NCBI RefSeq assembly: GCF_003075045.1 | Contig: NZ_QCZD01000002.1 | Location: 868,001 to 932,000 of the forward strand | Length of the DNA: 64,000 nucleotides | Direction: 5' to 3' | Origin: Maribacter litoralis | GTDB taxonomy: Bacteria; Bacteroidota; Bacteroidia; Flavobacteriales; Flavobacteriaceae | Part shown: piece by piece, positions 10,193 through 18,773 of the stretch | How the letters are laid out: each line of letters opens with the position of its first letter | Numbering within the stretch: the first letter of the stretch is position 1 | Notes under the pieces: model-generated | What the model was told of the DNA's origin: nothing | Database searches by the model: none | Seen by the model: the letters and a program-made list of their open reading frames with translations, nothing else | Translations under genes and position numbers: made by a program

Positions 10193-10639
10193 TTATTTTT
10201 TGAAGTATTTAAGAGGAACGAAAAGCATTCCGAAACATTCTCCATCGCCTTTGCCTAAATGTTTATGATGCATTTTGTGTGCTCTTCGCACACCTCTGCT
10301 ATACCAATTATTAGCATTTCTAAACAATTTAAAACGTTGATGAATAAAAATATCATGCACTAAAAAATAAGCAATGCCATAGGCAAGAATGCCAAAGCCC
10401 AATGGGTAGCCATACCAAAAACCGGTAGTACCTGCATAAAATAATGACATACTTACAATGGCGTAGAAAATGAAGAAAAGATCATTTCTCTCAAACCAAG
10501 AATCATGGTCTTTTTTATGATGGTCTTTATGCAAACTCCAAAGAAATCCGTGCATTACATATTTGTGCGTAAACCACGCCATGAATTCCATAAATAGAAA
10601 AGTGCCTAGAAAAATAAGTATCCAAATAACTATATCCAT
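10193..10639 (-). CDS. crtZ: Beta-carotene hydroxylase
   Basis: This 148-residue integral membrane di-iron hydroxylase converts beta-carotene to zeaxanthin. The histidine clusters that bind iron are all present: HKYVMH, HKDHH, HDIFIHQR and HKMHHKH, between hydrophobic segments. Length fits bacterial CrtZ. The start codon overlaps the crtB stop by one base (TAATG arrangement), so it is the last gene of the carotenoid operon. No lycopene cyclase gene is visible in this window, so the pathway must be completed elsewhere. Confidence 0.94.
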   Translation of the reverse strand: MDIVIWILIFLGTFLFMEFMAWFTHKYVMHGFLWSLHKDHHKKDHDSWFERNDLFFIFYAIVSMSLFYAGTTGFWYGYPLGFGILAYGIAYFLVHDIFIHQRFKLFRNANNWYSRGVRRAHKMHHKHLGKGDGECFGMLFVPLKYFKK

Positions 10640-11478
10640 TATACTAAGTTCATTTTAAATTTAACATATGAACGGGCCAATAGTCCAAATTTTTGGTAGT
10701 TTGGAACCCTAATACGCGCGTTCTTAATTTCTAAAGACGGTGTGCCCTGTAATTTTTTAAGGAGCTTAAAATAATACTTGTAGGCAGTGTAAACACCAAA
10801 TTTAGCTTCGGCAGGTAAACCTACAATACCTTGGTAACCCAACTTGAAATCTTCTTTAATTTCTTCAACGATTCTCTTCTTAGAAGCTTCGTCCAATTCT
10901 TTTAAATTGGTGTTTGGAAAATAAGATCTGTTCAATTCTTCGAAGTCTGCTTTTACGTCTCTTAAGAAATTCACTTTTTGAAAAGCAGAACCTAAGGCCA
11001 TGGCAGATTCCTTTAACTTATTGTAAGCTTCAACATCGCCCTTTACAAAAACTTGTAGACACATTAAGCCTACAACATCTGCCGAACCATAAATGTATTC
11101 TTTATATTCTGCATCGGTTCTGTATACGTTTTTAAAGAGGTCCATACGCATACTTTTCATAAATGAATCTACCAAATGTTTGGGTATATTGTATGTATGG
11201 TATGTATGTTGAAATGAGTTTAAGATGGGGTTTAAACTTATACGGTCTTTTAAAGAAGCTTCTAACTCTTGTTCAAATTTGTTAAAAAGTATTTCTTTAT
11301 CGTAGTCATGAAAAGTGTCCACAATTTCGTCTGCAAAGCGTACAAAACCATAAATATTGTAGATGTGGCTACGTATAGATGGATGCAACATCTTTGTAGC
11401 AAGTGAGAATGAAGTACTGTATCGTTTGGTAACGATTTTACTACATTGATACGAAACTTGGTCAAAAGTATCTTTCAT
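10639..11478 (-). CDS. crtB: Phytoene/squalene synthase family, phytoene synthase
   Basis: This 279-residue enzyme condenses two geranylgeranyl diphosphate molecules to phytoene, the first committed carotenoid step. The two aspartate-rich Mg-diphosphate motifs are clear: DEIVD at residues 50-54 and NFLRDVKAD at 170-178. The gene begins 6 bp after the crtI stop codon and overlaps crtZ by one base, so it is translated from the same message. The position between crtI and crtZ supports phytoene synthase rather than squalene synthase. Confidence 0.94.
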   Translation of the reverse strand: MKDTFDQVSYQCSKIVTKRYSTSFSLATKMLHPSIRSHIYNIYGFVRFADEIVDTFHDYDKEILFNKFEQELEASLKDRISLNPILNSFQHTYHTYNIPKHLVDSFMKSMRMDLFKNVYRTDAEYKEYIYGSADVVGLMCLQVFVKGDVEAYNKLKESAMALGSAFQKVNFLRDVKADFEELNRSYFPNTNLKELDEASKKRIVEEIKEDFKLGYQGIVGLPAEAKFGVYTAYKYYFKLLKKLQGTPSLEIKNARIRVPNYQKFGLLARSYVKFKMNLV

Positions 11479-11484
11479 AAACTA

Positions 11485-12942
11485 CTAATTATCTTTTATA
11501 ATTAATTCTGACACTAGTTTGCCGGAGATCAATGCTGGTGGTACTCCTGGACCAGGTACAGTCAGTTGTCCTGTAAAATATAAATTCGCAACTTTTTTAC
11601 TTCTAAGATTTGGTCTTAGAAAGGCTGTTTGCGTTAGGGTATTTGCCATTCCATAGGCATTACCTTTGTATGAGTTGTATCGTTCTACAAAATCGTTGAC
11701 ACAGAATGTTTCCTTGAATATAATATAATTTCTGATGTTTTGACCTGTCCTTTTTTCAAAACGGTCCATAATTAAATCAAAATATTGATTCCTAAGTTCT
11801 TCGGTGTCTTCAAGGGCGGTGGCTATGGGAACCAAGAAAAATCCTGTTTCACATCCATCTGGTGCCATAGTAGCATCGGTTACAGATGGAAAATTAGCAT
11901 AGAATAAAGGATTTGTAGGCCATTTTGGCTGGTCGTAAATTTCTTGTGCGTGAAGCTCAAAATCGGTATCAAAAAACAGATTATGATGTTCTATGTTGTC
12001 TAATTTGGTGTCAAATCCTATATAGAATAGTAAAGAAGACGGTGCAAAAACCTTTTTCTCCCAATAGCTCTTCCTATACTGCCGATGTTTTTCTTCGAGT
12101 AAATTCTCTGAATGTTGATAATCTGCCCCACTAAGTACTTTGTCAGCAAGGTGTTTTTCACCATTACGCATAATACCTATGGCCTTTCCATCGGATACCA
12201 ATATTTGGTCTACTGCAGCGTTGGTATGAATTTCTACACCTAGTTCTTTAGCAAGGTTTTCCATTGCTTTAATAACCTCGTACATCCCTCCTTTTGGGTG
12301 CCAAGTACCTAATCCAAAATCTGCAAAATTCATAAAATTATAGAATGATGGCGTATTACTTGGCTTAGCTCCAAGAAACAACACAGGAAATTCTAAAGTT
12401 GATACCAATTTCTGGTTTTTAAAAGACTTACGTACTTGCGAGCTAATAGTTTTAAAAAATTGGTCAACTTTTAAAATGGTTTCTTTCGTAACCAATTCTA
12501 AAGGCGAAAGACCTGGTCTTAAAACTACTTTATTAATGGCAATGTCATAATTTTCTTGTGCTTTATCAATAAACTTTTTTAATGCCTTTGAACTGCCTGG
12601 CTCTATTCTTTCAAACTCTTTGCAGATTTTTTGCATGCTGTCACCTATGGTAATAACATCATCGCTAAAGAATATTTTATAAGCGGGACTAAGTTTGTCC
12701 AATTGGTAATAATCGGAAGTTTGTTTATTAAAATCGGCAAAAAATTTATCAAAAATATCTGGCATCCAATACCAACTTGGACCCATATCAAATGTGAATC
12801 CGTTTTTTATAAATTGTGAAGCTCTACCGCCAACAGATTCATTTTTCTCAAATATGGTTACCTCCCAGTCATTTTTTGCCAAATAACATGCAGCAGATAA
12901 AGATGAAAACCCCGAACCTATTACTATACAACTTTTGGTCAT
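11485..12942 (-). CDS. crtI: Phytoene desaturase
   Basis: This 485-residue FAD-dependent desaturase converts phytoene to lycopene by successive dehydrogenations. The N-terminal Rossmann motif GSGFSSLSAACYL with the following EKNESVGGRAS binds FAD. The C-terminal segment YFTGQLTVPGPGVPPALISG is the carotenoid oxidoreductase signature. The gene follows the MerR regulator by 13 bp and precedes crtB by 6 bp, which makes merR-crtI-crtB-crtZ one operon. Confidence 0.95.
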   Translation of the reverse strand: MTKSCIVIGSGFSSLSAACYLAKNDWEVTIFEKNESVGGRASQFIKNGFTFDMGPSWYWMPDIFDKFFADFNKQTSDYYQLDKLSPAYKIFFSDDVITIGDSMQKICKEFERIEPGSSKALKKFIDKAQENYDIAINKVVLRPGLSPLELVTKETILKVDQFFKTISSQVRKSFKNQKLVSTLEFPVLFLGAKPSNTPSFYNFMNFADFGLGTWHPKGGMYEVIKAMENLAKELGVEIHTNAAVDQILVSDGKAIGIMRNGEKHLADKVLSGADYQHSENLLEEKHRQYRKSYWEKKVFAPSSLLFYIGFDTKLDNIEHHNLFFDTDFELHAQEIYDQPKWPTNPLFYANFPSVTDATMAPDGCETGFFLVPIATALEDTEELRNQYFDLIMDRFEKRTGQNIRNYIIFKETFCVNDFVERYNSYKGNAYGMANTLTQTAFLRPNLRSKKVANLYFTGQLTVPGPGVPPALISGKLVSELIIKDN

Positions 12943-12955
12943 TTACTGCTACTGC

Positions 12956-13855
12956 TTATAAATTACTTACTAAACTATCTATAGAAGAGAATGTTCGACA
13001 ATACTTAGGTTTAGTAGCATCTTCAATAAAAGTGATCTGTCTGCCCAGAATCCAAAAATTAGGATTTTGGTAGTCTGCAACCAATTCACTGAAATCTTCT
13101 AAATATTTGTTTACGCGATCTTTTTCAGGAAAAACGGTAAAGTACGAGACAAAATATATGTCGTCAAAGTACTTGAGAACGTCTTCTAAATTCTCTAAAG
13201 GAATAGTAGGTCCTAAATAGATACATTTGTATCCTTTTAATATGATTTCATAATTGATATATAGTAGTCCTATATCATGAATCTCGTTCTCGGGCAAGAA
13301 TGCAACAAACACCTTATCGGTCTTTGTAGGTTCTAAATGTTGCAGCTTTTCAATATTTAGCAGTATTTTTTGCTTTATAAGACTGCTCATAAAATGTTCA
13401 TGTGCCGGACTTATAGTATCTGTCTGCCATAATAGACCTAGCTCATTCAGTAAAGGAACAAAGGTTTCCTTAAATATTTCCCTAAATGAATTTTCACTCA
13501 AGAGGGCATTGTATGTATTAAAGAACATAGTCTGGTCAAAATTGACCATTGCTAATTTAAAAGCGTTTATTGCTTGGCTTTTATGGCTATGCTTGGCTAC
13601 GATTTCACGAACTACATATGGAATATCCTTATCAGAAATTTTTGCAATCTTAGATATCTTGTGACCATTGTTGTAAAGCAATGTTACATTAAGTAATTTT
13701 TGTAAGCTTGCCAGACTATACGTTCTAATGTTAGTATCTGTTCGTTCTGGAGATAAAAGATTATATCTTTTTTCCCAAATTCTAATGGTGTGTGCTTTAA
13801 TACCAGAGAGGTTTTCAAGGTCTCTAATACTAAACTGCTTTTTTACATTGTTCAT
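12956..13855 (-). CDS. MerR-family regulator with CarH-like B12-binding domain
   Basis: This regulator of about 299 residues leads the carotenoid operon. I choose the ATG at 13855; an in-frame TTG at 13879 would add 8 residues but lies inside the likely promoter box. Numbering from that TTG, residues 15-80 form the MerR winged helix (FSIRDLENLSGIKAHTIRIWEKRY). A helical cap domain then carries the Wx9EH motif (W151, E161, H162), and a Rossmann-like B12 domain carries ExHxxG (E199, H201, G204). In CarH/LitR proteins these features bind adenosylcobalamin, and light breaks the complex to release DNA. Light-controlled repression of the crt genes is therefore likely, but inferred. Confidence 0.85.
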   Translation of the reverse strand: MNNVKKQFSIRDLENLSGIKAHTIRIWEKRYNLLSPERTDTNIRTYSLASLQKLLNVTLLYNNGHKISKIAKISDKDIPYVVREIVAKHSHKSQAINAFKLAMVNFDQTMFFNTYNALLSENSFREIFKETFVPLLNELGLLWQTDTISPAHEHFMSSLIKQKILLNIEKLQHLEPTKTDKVFVAFLPENEIHDIGLLYINYEIILKGYKCIYLGPTIPLENLEDVLKYFDDIYFVSYFTVFPEKDRVNKYLEDFSELVADYQNPNFWILGRQITFIEDATKPKYCRTFSSIDSLVSNL

Positions 13856-13876
13856 GTTTTTTGAAAAAGTATTAAA

Positions 13877-13884
13877 CAAATCTA
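13877..13884 (-). promoter_or_regulatory. Probable promoter -7 box of the carotenoid operon
   Basis: On the minus strand this reads TAGATTTG, a full match to the Bacteroidota TAnnTTTG -7 consensus, 21 bp upstream of the chosen merR start. A TTTG further upstream is about 26 bp away, longer than usual for the -33 element. A CarH-like autorepressor would be expected to bind at or near this site. Confidence 0.55.
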
Positions 13885-13936
13885 CAATTTATTAAAATGC
13901 AGTGGAGTACCAAAAAGTTAAAATTATCAAAATAAA

Positions 13937-13964
13937 AAAAAGGTTAGACCTAAATCTAACCTTT
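13937..13964 (-). terminator. Terminator downstream of tRNA-Leu
   Basis: The 8-bp arms AGGTTAGA and TCTAACCT (13941-13948 and 13955-13962), flanked by A/T runs, form a symmetrical hairpin. On the minus strand it directly follows the tRNA-Leu gene. Confidence 0.8.
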
Positions 13965-13966
13965 TG

Positions 13967-14050
13967 TGCCCACGACTAGATTCGAACTAGCACGTCCTTG
14001 CGAACACTACCCCCTCAAGGTAGCGTGTCTACCAATTTCACCACGTGGGC
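13967..14050 (-). tRNA. tRNA-Leu (anticodon GAG)
   Basis: The acceptor arms GCCCACG and CGTGGGC pair, the D-arm carries GGTGAAATTGGTAGACACG, and the anticodon stem CTACC/GGTAG encloses TTGAGGG, giving anticodon GAG. A long variable arm and a T-arm with GTTCGAATC follow. The 84-nt length fits a type II tRNA. The 3' CCA is not encoded. Confidence 0.95.
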
Positions 14051-14135
14051 TTATGTGAAGTTTACTGAATGGCAAATATAGAAACCTATCTTTCAATTTA
14101 AAATATTATGATGATAATATATGACCTAATATTTA

Positions 14136-14987
14136 TTAAAGTACGAGCGACTGTTGGTATTGTGTTGGGGTAACTCCTTTTATCTTCTTGAACTTTTTAT
14201 TAAAATTTGAAATAGAATTGAATCCAGATAAATCTGCTACTATATTGATGTTCAATTCTTTGTTCTGGTTTAAAAGTTGGCAGGCATGTGCAACCCTTAA
14301 CTCTATTAAAAATTGAAAAAAGGTTTTATTGGTTCGTTGTTTGAAAAAACGGCAAAAGGCATTTGGTGTCATAAAAGCCATCTTGGCAATTTTTTCCAAT
14401 GAAATAGGTTTTTGAAAATTTTTGAATACAAATTCAAAAACAAGCTGTAAACGTTCACCTTCATTTGTGCTCAACGATTTTGTATAAACAAACTTGCTTA
14501 ATACTTGAGTACTTGCTTGCCTAAGTTCCTCTAATAGTTCAAGAAAAGAAACTAAGCGTTTTAGTTTATGCTGAGACTCTAGTTTTAAAAGCTGATGTAT
14601 AATTTTCTTTTTGTTGGACTCAACTTTAAAACCTGCATTGATGTTTATAAAGAACGACTCAAAATCATTAAAATATGGGAGTTTAAAAAAATTAGGGCCA
14701 AATGATTGTGAGGTAAAGAAAACGGTAATCATATGGGCATCTTTTTCACCTGGTATGCTTTTGAATACGTGAGGTAAATTACTGCCAATTATAAAAATAT
14801 CACCTTTAGAAAATTGGTGTATACTGTCTCCCACTAATAATTTTCCGCTTCCATTGATAATATGGCTTATTTGGATTTCTTCATGTTGATGTAACCTATT
14901 GTAAAATACAGGCTCCTTATCCACTTGAATAATTAAATGTTCGTTGGTGGGTTTTGGTATTTTAAAGGGATACACTTTCATATGCAT
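14136..14987 (-). CDS. AraC-family transcriptional regulator with cupin sensor domain
   Basis: This 283-residue regulator has an N-terminal cupin (about residues 15-100, with HQHEEIQISHIINGSG) that should bind a small ligand, and a C-terminal double helix-turn-helix AraC domain (about 180-280, ending VTPTQYQQS). The gene is divergent from the hydroxyproline cluster, 126 bp apart, and is its most likely local regulator. An ATG two codons downstream is an equally possible start. The ligand is presumably hydroxyproline or a pathway intermediate; that is inferred from position only. Confidence 0.88.
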   Translation of the reverse strand: MHMKVYPFKIPKPTNEHLIIQVDKEPVFYNRLHQHEEIQISHIINGSGKLLVGDSIHQFSKGDIFIIGSNLPHVFKSIPGEKDAHMITVFFTSQSFGPNFFKLPYFNDFESFFININAGFKVESNKKKIIHQLLKLESQHKLKRLVSFLELLEELRQASTQVLSKFVYTKSLSTNEGERLQLVFEFVFKNFQKPISLEKIAKMAFMTPNAFCRFFKQRTNKTFFQFLIELRVAHACQLLNQNKELNINIVADLSGFNSISNFNKKFKKIKGVTPTQYQQSLVL

Positions 14988-15024
14988 CTAAGTTATCATT
15001 ATTAATTTCATATTAAGATAATAT

Positions 15025-15042
15025 ATGGTAATATAGTACCAT
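15025..15042. promoter_or_regulatory. Inverted repeat in the AraC/hydroxyproline intergenic region
   Basis: The sequence ATGGTA, six AT-rich bases, then TACCAT is a perfect dyad between the divergent AraC regulator and the hydroxyproline genes. Its central position suggests an operator. AraC proteins more often use direct repeats, so the binding protein is not certain. Confidence 0.4.
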
Positions 15043-15113
15043 GTCTGGATAATATAAAAACACTTGGCTAGTGAAACCAAGCTTAAATTTGAATATCATC
15101 AAAAAAAATAAAA

Positions 15114-16031
15114 ATGAGTATATCATGGACAGGCGTTATGCCAGCAGTAACAACAAAATTTACCGATAAGGATGAACTGGATTTAGATATGTTCTCCATC
15201 AATATAAAAGCCCAATTAGATGCCGGGGTAAGTGGCATAATTTTAGGAGGCACACTTGGTGAAGCCAGTACACTTACCTATGAAGAAAAAAGGGTTTTAA
15301 TGAAAGAAACGGTAAAACTGGTAGAAGGTAAAATACCTGTTATTATCAATATTGCCGAGCAAACTACTAAAGGAGCTATTCATGCGGCTGAGGTTGCTAA
15401 AGAATGTGGTGCTACAGGATTAATGATGCTGCCGCCAATGCGCTATAAGGCAAATGATCATGAAACGGTTACTTATTTCAAAGAAACGGCTAATAGTACA
15501 GATTTACCGATCATGATTTATAATAACCCTATAGATTATGGTATAATGGTTACTCTTGATATGTTAGATGAGTTGATGGTTTGCGAGAATATACAGGCGG
15601 TAAAAGAATCTACTAGAGATATATCCAATATCACCCGTATTAAAACAAGATTTGGAGATAGGCTCAACGTTTTAACCGGGGTTGATACACTAGGGTTAGA
15701 AAGTACATTAATGGGTGCCGATGGTTGGGTAGCTGGACTGGTTTGTGCTTTTCCGGCAGAAACATGTGCTGTTTTTGAACTGGCTAGGGAAGGAAGAATT
15801 AAAGAAGCTTTAGAAATTTATCGATGGTTCTTGCCATTATTAGAATTGGATATTAGTCCGCAATTGGTACAAAACATAAAAATGGCAGAAGTTGCCACTG
15901 GTATTGGAACTGAAAATGTTCGAGCGCCAAGATTACCATTAATAGGTAAGGAGCGAGATAGAGTGGCTGCAATTATCAAGCAAGGTATAGCCACAAGACC
16001 TACCCTGCCAGATTACAAAAATTTGACTTAA
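15114..16031 (+). CDS. DapA-family lyase, probable 1-pyrroline-4-hydroxy-2-carboxylate deaminase
   Basis: This 305-residue TIM-barrel protein belongs to the DHDPS/N-acetylneuraminate lyase superfamily. Schiff-base K164 (AVKEST), Y136 (IMIYNNP) and the GGTLGE loop at residues 45-50 are present. In hydroxyproline catabolism, members of this family remove water and ammonia from pyrroline-4-hydroxy-2-carboxylate to give 2,5-dioxopentanoate (alpha-ketoglutarate semialdehyde). The following genes supply the other pathway steps, which makes this the best reading over true DapA. Confidence 0.85.
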   Translation: MSISWTGVMPAVTTKFTDKDELDLDMFSINIKAQLDAGVSGIILGGTLGEASTLTYEEKRVLMKETVKLVEGKIPVIINIAEQTTKGAIHAAEVAKECGATGLMMLPPMRYKANDHETVTYFKETANSTDLPIMIYNNPIDYGIMVTLDMLDELMVCENIQAVKESTRDISNITRIKTRFGDRLNVLTGVDTLGLESTLMGADGWVAGLVCAFPAETCAVFELAREGRIKEALEIYRWFLPLLELDISPQLVQNIKMAEVATGIGTENVRAPRLPLIGKERDRVAAIIKQGIATRPTLPDYKNLT

Positions 16032-16100
16032 TTTTTTAAAACCCATTACATAATATGTTGTACCTGAAACTTTAATGAAATGTAGTTATGGTGCAGATAA

Positions 16101-16127
16101 TTGTTACAGGTACTTTCTTTACTTTTG
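16101..16127 (+). promoter_or_regulatory. Candidate promoter before the semialdehyde dehydrogenase gene
   Basis: A TTG at 16101-16103 and a TACTTTTG box at 16120-16127 are separated by 16 bp, close to the Bacteroidota -33/-7 pattern. The box lies 22 bp upstream of the next start codon. The 118-bp gap after the DapA-like gene is consistent with an internal promoter. Confidence 0.5.
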
Positions 16128-16149
16128 AGTAATACGATAAAAATATAAA

Positions 16150-17727
16150 ATGATCAGCGGTACAAATTCAATAGGAAATAAAGCTTCAAAACAAGGGAAG
16201 AAAACTTTTAAGACTTTCGATCCAAAACAAAATAAAGATACGGAATGGACTTTTTATGAAGCATCTTCAAGTGAAATTGATGAAGCTGTTGCTTTGGCAA
16301 CCGAAGCTTTTAACATGTATAAAGATTGTTCGGGTGAAAAAAAAGCTGAGTTTTTAGAAGCGATTGCAGATGAAATAGAAGCCTTAGGAGAAGAGCTGAT
16401 AGATACCTATTGTAAAGAATCGGGTTTGCCACAAGGTAGAGCAATGGGTGAACGTGGTAGAACTATGGGTCAGTTGCGTGCATTTGCCAAGGTATTAAAA
16501 GAAGGTTCTTGGGTAGAAGCCGTAATAGAAAAAGCCCAGCCCAATAGGGAGCCAATGCCTAAATCAGATATACGTAAAATGCTATTTCCTTTAGGACCAG
16601 TAGTTGTATTTGGCGCAAGTAATTTTCCGTTGGCATTTTCTACAGCTGGGGGAGATACGGCAAGTGCTCTTGCGGCAGGCTGTCCTGTAATTGTAAAAAG
16701 TCACCCAATGCATGCAGGTACCGGTGAATTGGTATCTTCTGCTATTATCAAGGCAGCGGAAAAAACGGGTATGCCAAATGGGGTCTTTTCAAATTTGAAC
16801 AGTAGCGGTATAGAAGTAGGGCAGCAGTTGGTGAAACACCCAAAAGTAAAAGGCGTTGGCTTTACGGGCAGTATAAAAGGTGGTACGTCATTATATAAAT
16901 TGGCAAACGAAAGAGATGAGCCTATTCCTGTATTTGCAGAAATGGGAAGTATTAATCCGGTGGTTGTTTTACCGTCGGCTTTAGAAAACGATAGTGATGC
17001 TTGGGCAACTAAATATGCTTCTTCAATTACTTTAGGTGCTGGTCAGTTTTGCACTAACCCTGGTTTGGTATTGGCAGTTAAGGGTGAAAAGTTAGATGGA
17101 TTTATAAAAACATTATCAGAAGAAATATTAAAACTGGAGCCTACCTGCATGCTTCATCCAAACATCTATGCAAAGTATAATGAAGGTAAAAAGGAATTAT
17201 CGGCACAGAGCGGAGTAACTATTACCGCAGATTATAAGAAGGATACTAATGCGAATACTGCCAAACCTTCTATTTTAAAAGTTAGCGGAGCAGATTTTTT
17301 AGCGAATACAAAATTACATACAGAAGTATTTGGTCCATTTTCAGTGGTGGTAATCTGTGGGGATACTGCTGAAATGGAAAATATTTTGAATCATTTAGAA
17401 GGACAATTAACAGGAACTATTTTAGGCTCTGAAGAAGATTTAGAGAATAATTCTGGGGTTGTAGATGCTTTGCAGAGCAGGGTAGGTCGTATTTTGTTCA
17501 ATGGAGTACCAACCGGGGTAGAGGTAAATTCTTCTATGGTACATGGCGGTCCGTTCCCTGCAACTACAGATCCTCGTTTTACCTCTGTAGGTACATCGGC
17601 TATAAAAAGATGGGTGCGCCCCGTTTCTTTTCAAGATTGGCCAAATAAATTATTACCATTGGCTTTGCAAAATGAAAACCCTCTTAAAATCACCCGACTG
17701 GTAGAAGGCGAATACACTAAAAACTGA
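16150..17727 (+). CDS. Alpha-ketoglutarate semialdehyde (2,5-dioxovalerate) dehydrogenase
   Basis: This 525-residue NAD(P)-dependent aldehyde dehydrogenase oxidises 2,5-dioxopentanoate to 2-oxoglutarate, the last step of hydroxyproline breakdown. The catalytic nucleophile is C301 (GAGQFCTNPG), the general base is E264 (FAEMGSINP), and the cofactor-binding segment is GFTGSIKGG. The length and the FAEMGS...GQFC pattern fit the family annotated as aldehyde dehydrogenase (NADP+). Substrate assignment rests on the neighbouring pathway genes. Confidence 0.88.
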   Translation: MISGTNSIGNKASKQGKKTFKTFDPKQNKDTEWTFYEASSSEIDEAVALATEAFNMYKDCSGEKKAEFLEAIADEIEALGEELIDTYCKESGLPQGRAMGERGRTMGQLRAFAKVLKEGSWVEAVIEKAQPNREPMPKSDIRKMLFPLGPVVVFGASNFPLAFSTAGGDTASALAAGCPVIVKSHPMHAGTGELVSSAIIKAAEKTGMPNGVFSNLNSSGIEVGQQLVKHPKVKGVGFTGSIKGGTSLYKLANERDEPIPVFAEMGSINPVVVLPSALENDSDAWATKYASSITLGAGQFCTNPGLVLAVKGEKLDGFIKTLSEEILKLEPTCMLHPNIYAKYNEGKKELSAQSGVTITADYKKDTNANTAKPSILKVSGADFLANTKLHTEVFGPFSVVVICGDTAEMENILNHLEGQLTGTILGSEEDLENNSGVVDALQSRVGRILFNGVPTGVEVNSSMVHGGPFPATTDPRFTSVGTSAIKRWVRPVSFQDWPNKLLPLALQNENPLKITRLVEGEYTKN

Positions 17728-17748
17728 AAAAAATAACATACTCTTACT

Positions 17749-18756
17749 ATGGCCAGTAGCACTTTTGTTTGTATCGATGCTCATACCTGTGGAAACCCTG
17801 TTAGGGTTATAAAACAAGGTGGTCCAGATTTGGTCGGTGCTACAATGAGTGAAAAGCGTCAGCATTTTCTAAGGGAGTATGATTGGATACGGAAAGGATT
17901 GATGTTTGAACCACGTGGTCATGATATGATGAGCGGTAGTATATTTTATCCGCCAAGTGACCCTAGTAATGATTTTGGTATCCTGTTTATAGAAACCAGC
18001 GGCTGTTTACCTATGTGCGGTCACGGAACTATAGGAGCCATAACCATTGGTATTGAAGAGGGGATGATACGGCCTAAAACTCTTGGTGAAGTTCGTATGG
18101 AAACTCCGGCAGGCTTGGTGAACATAACATATCAGCAAACAGGCAAAAAGGTAGATTGGGTAAAACTAACCAATGTTAAATCTTATTTAGCAGCTAGTGA
18201 CCTAACTATAGAATCTTCGTATTTAGGCAAACTAACTTTTGATGTTAGCTATGGAGGTAATTTTTATGCTATAGTAGACACACAAAAGAATTTCAAAGGC
18301 ATACAAGAGTATTCAGCCAGTCAATTGATTCAATTCAGTCAAGAATTAAGGGAAAAAATTAATGCGAAATATCCTGATTTATTTATTCACCCAGAAAATT
18401 CTACGATAAGAAATGTTAGCCATATGCTTTGGACAGGAAATACTATTTCAGAAAAAGCGACTGCTAGAAATGCCGTGTTCTATGGCGATAAAGCCATTGA
18501 TAGATCACCTTGTGGTACGGGAACGTCTGCCCGAATGGCACAATGGTTTGCCAAGGGAAAACTTAAAATAGCAGAAGAATTTATACATGAAAGTTATATT
18601 GGGTCTCAATTTATTGGTAGGGTAGAAGAAGAAGCTACCTTGGCTGGTAGACCAGCAATTATACCAAGTATACAGGGTTGGGCCAAAATTTACGGTCAAA
18701 ATACCATCACCATAGATGATGATGACCCTTATGCTCATGGGTTTCAAGTAATTTAA
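17749..18756 (+). CDS. 4-hydroxyproline 2-epimerase (proline racemase family)
   Basis: This 335-residue enzyme should interconvert trans-4-hydroxy-L-proline and cis-4-hydroxy-D-proline. Both catalytic cysteines of the family are present: C90 (MCGHGT) and C255 (SPCGTGTS). Their joint presence argues against trans-3-hydroxyproline dehydratase, where the first cysteine is replaced. The N-terminal DAHTCGNPVRV is also typical. The start lies 21 bp after the dehydrogenase stop and the stop is 17 bp before the FAD dehydrogenase, so these genes form one operon. Confidence 0.92.
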   Translation: MASSTFVCIDAHTCGNPVRVIKQGGPDLVGATMSEKRQHFLREYDWIRKGLMFEPRGHDMMSGSIFYPPSDPSNDFGILFIETSGCLPMCGHGTIGAITIGIEEGMIRPKTLGEVRMETPAGLVNITYQQTGKKVDWVKLTNVKSYLAASDLTIESSYLGKLTFDVSYGGNFYAIVDTQKNFKGIQEYSASQLIQFSQELREKINAKYPDLFIHPENSTIRNVSHMLWTGNTISEKATARNAVFYGDKAIDRSPCGTGTSARMAQWFAKGKLKIAEEFIHESYIGSQFIGRVEEEATLAGRPAIIPSIQGWAKIYGQNTITIDDDDPYAHGFQVI

Positions 18757-18773
18757 TTATAACAAAATCGTAA

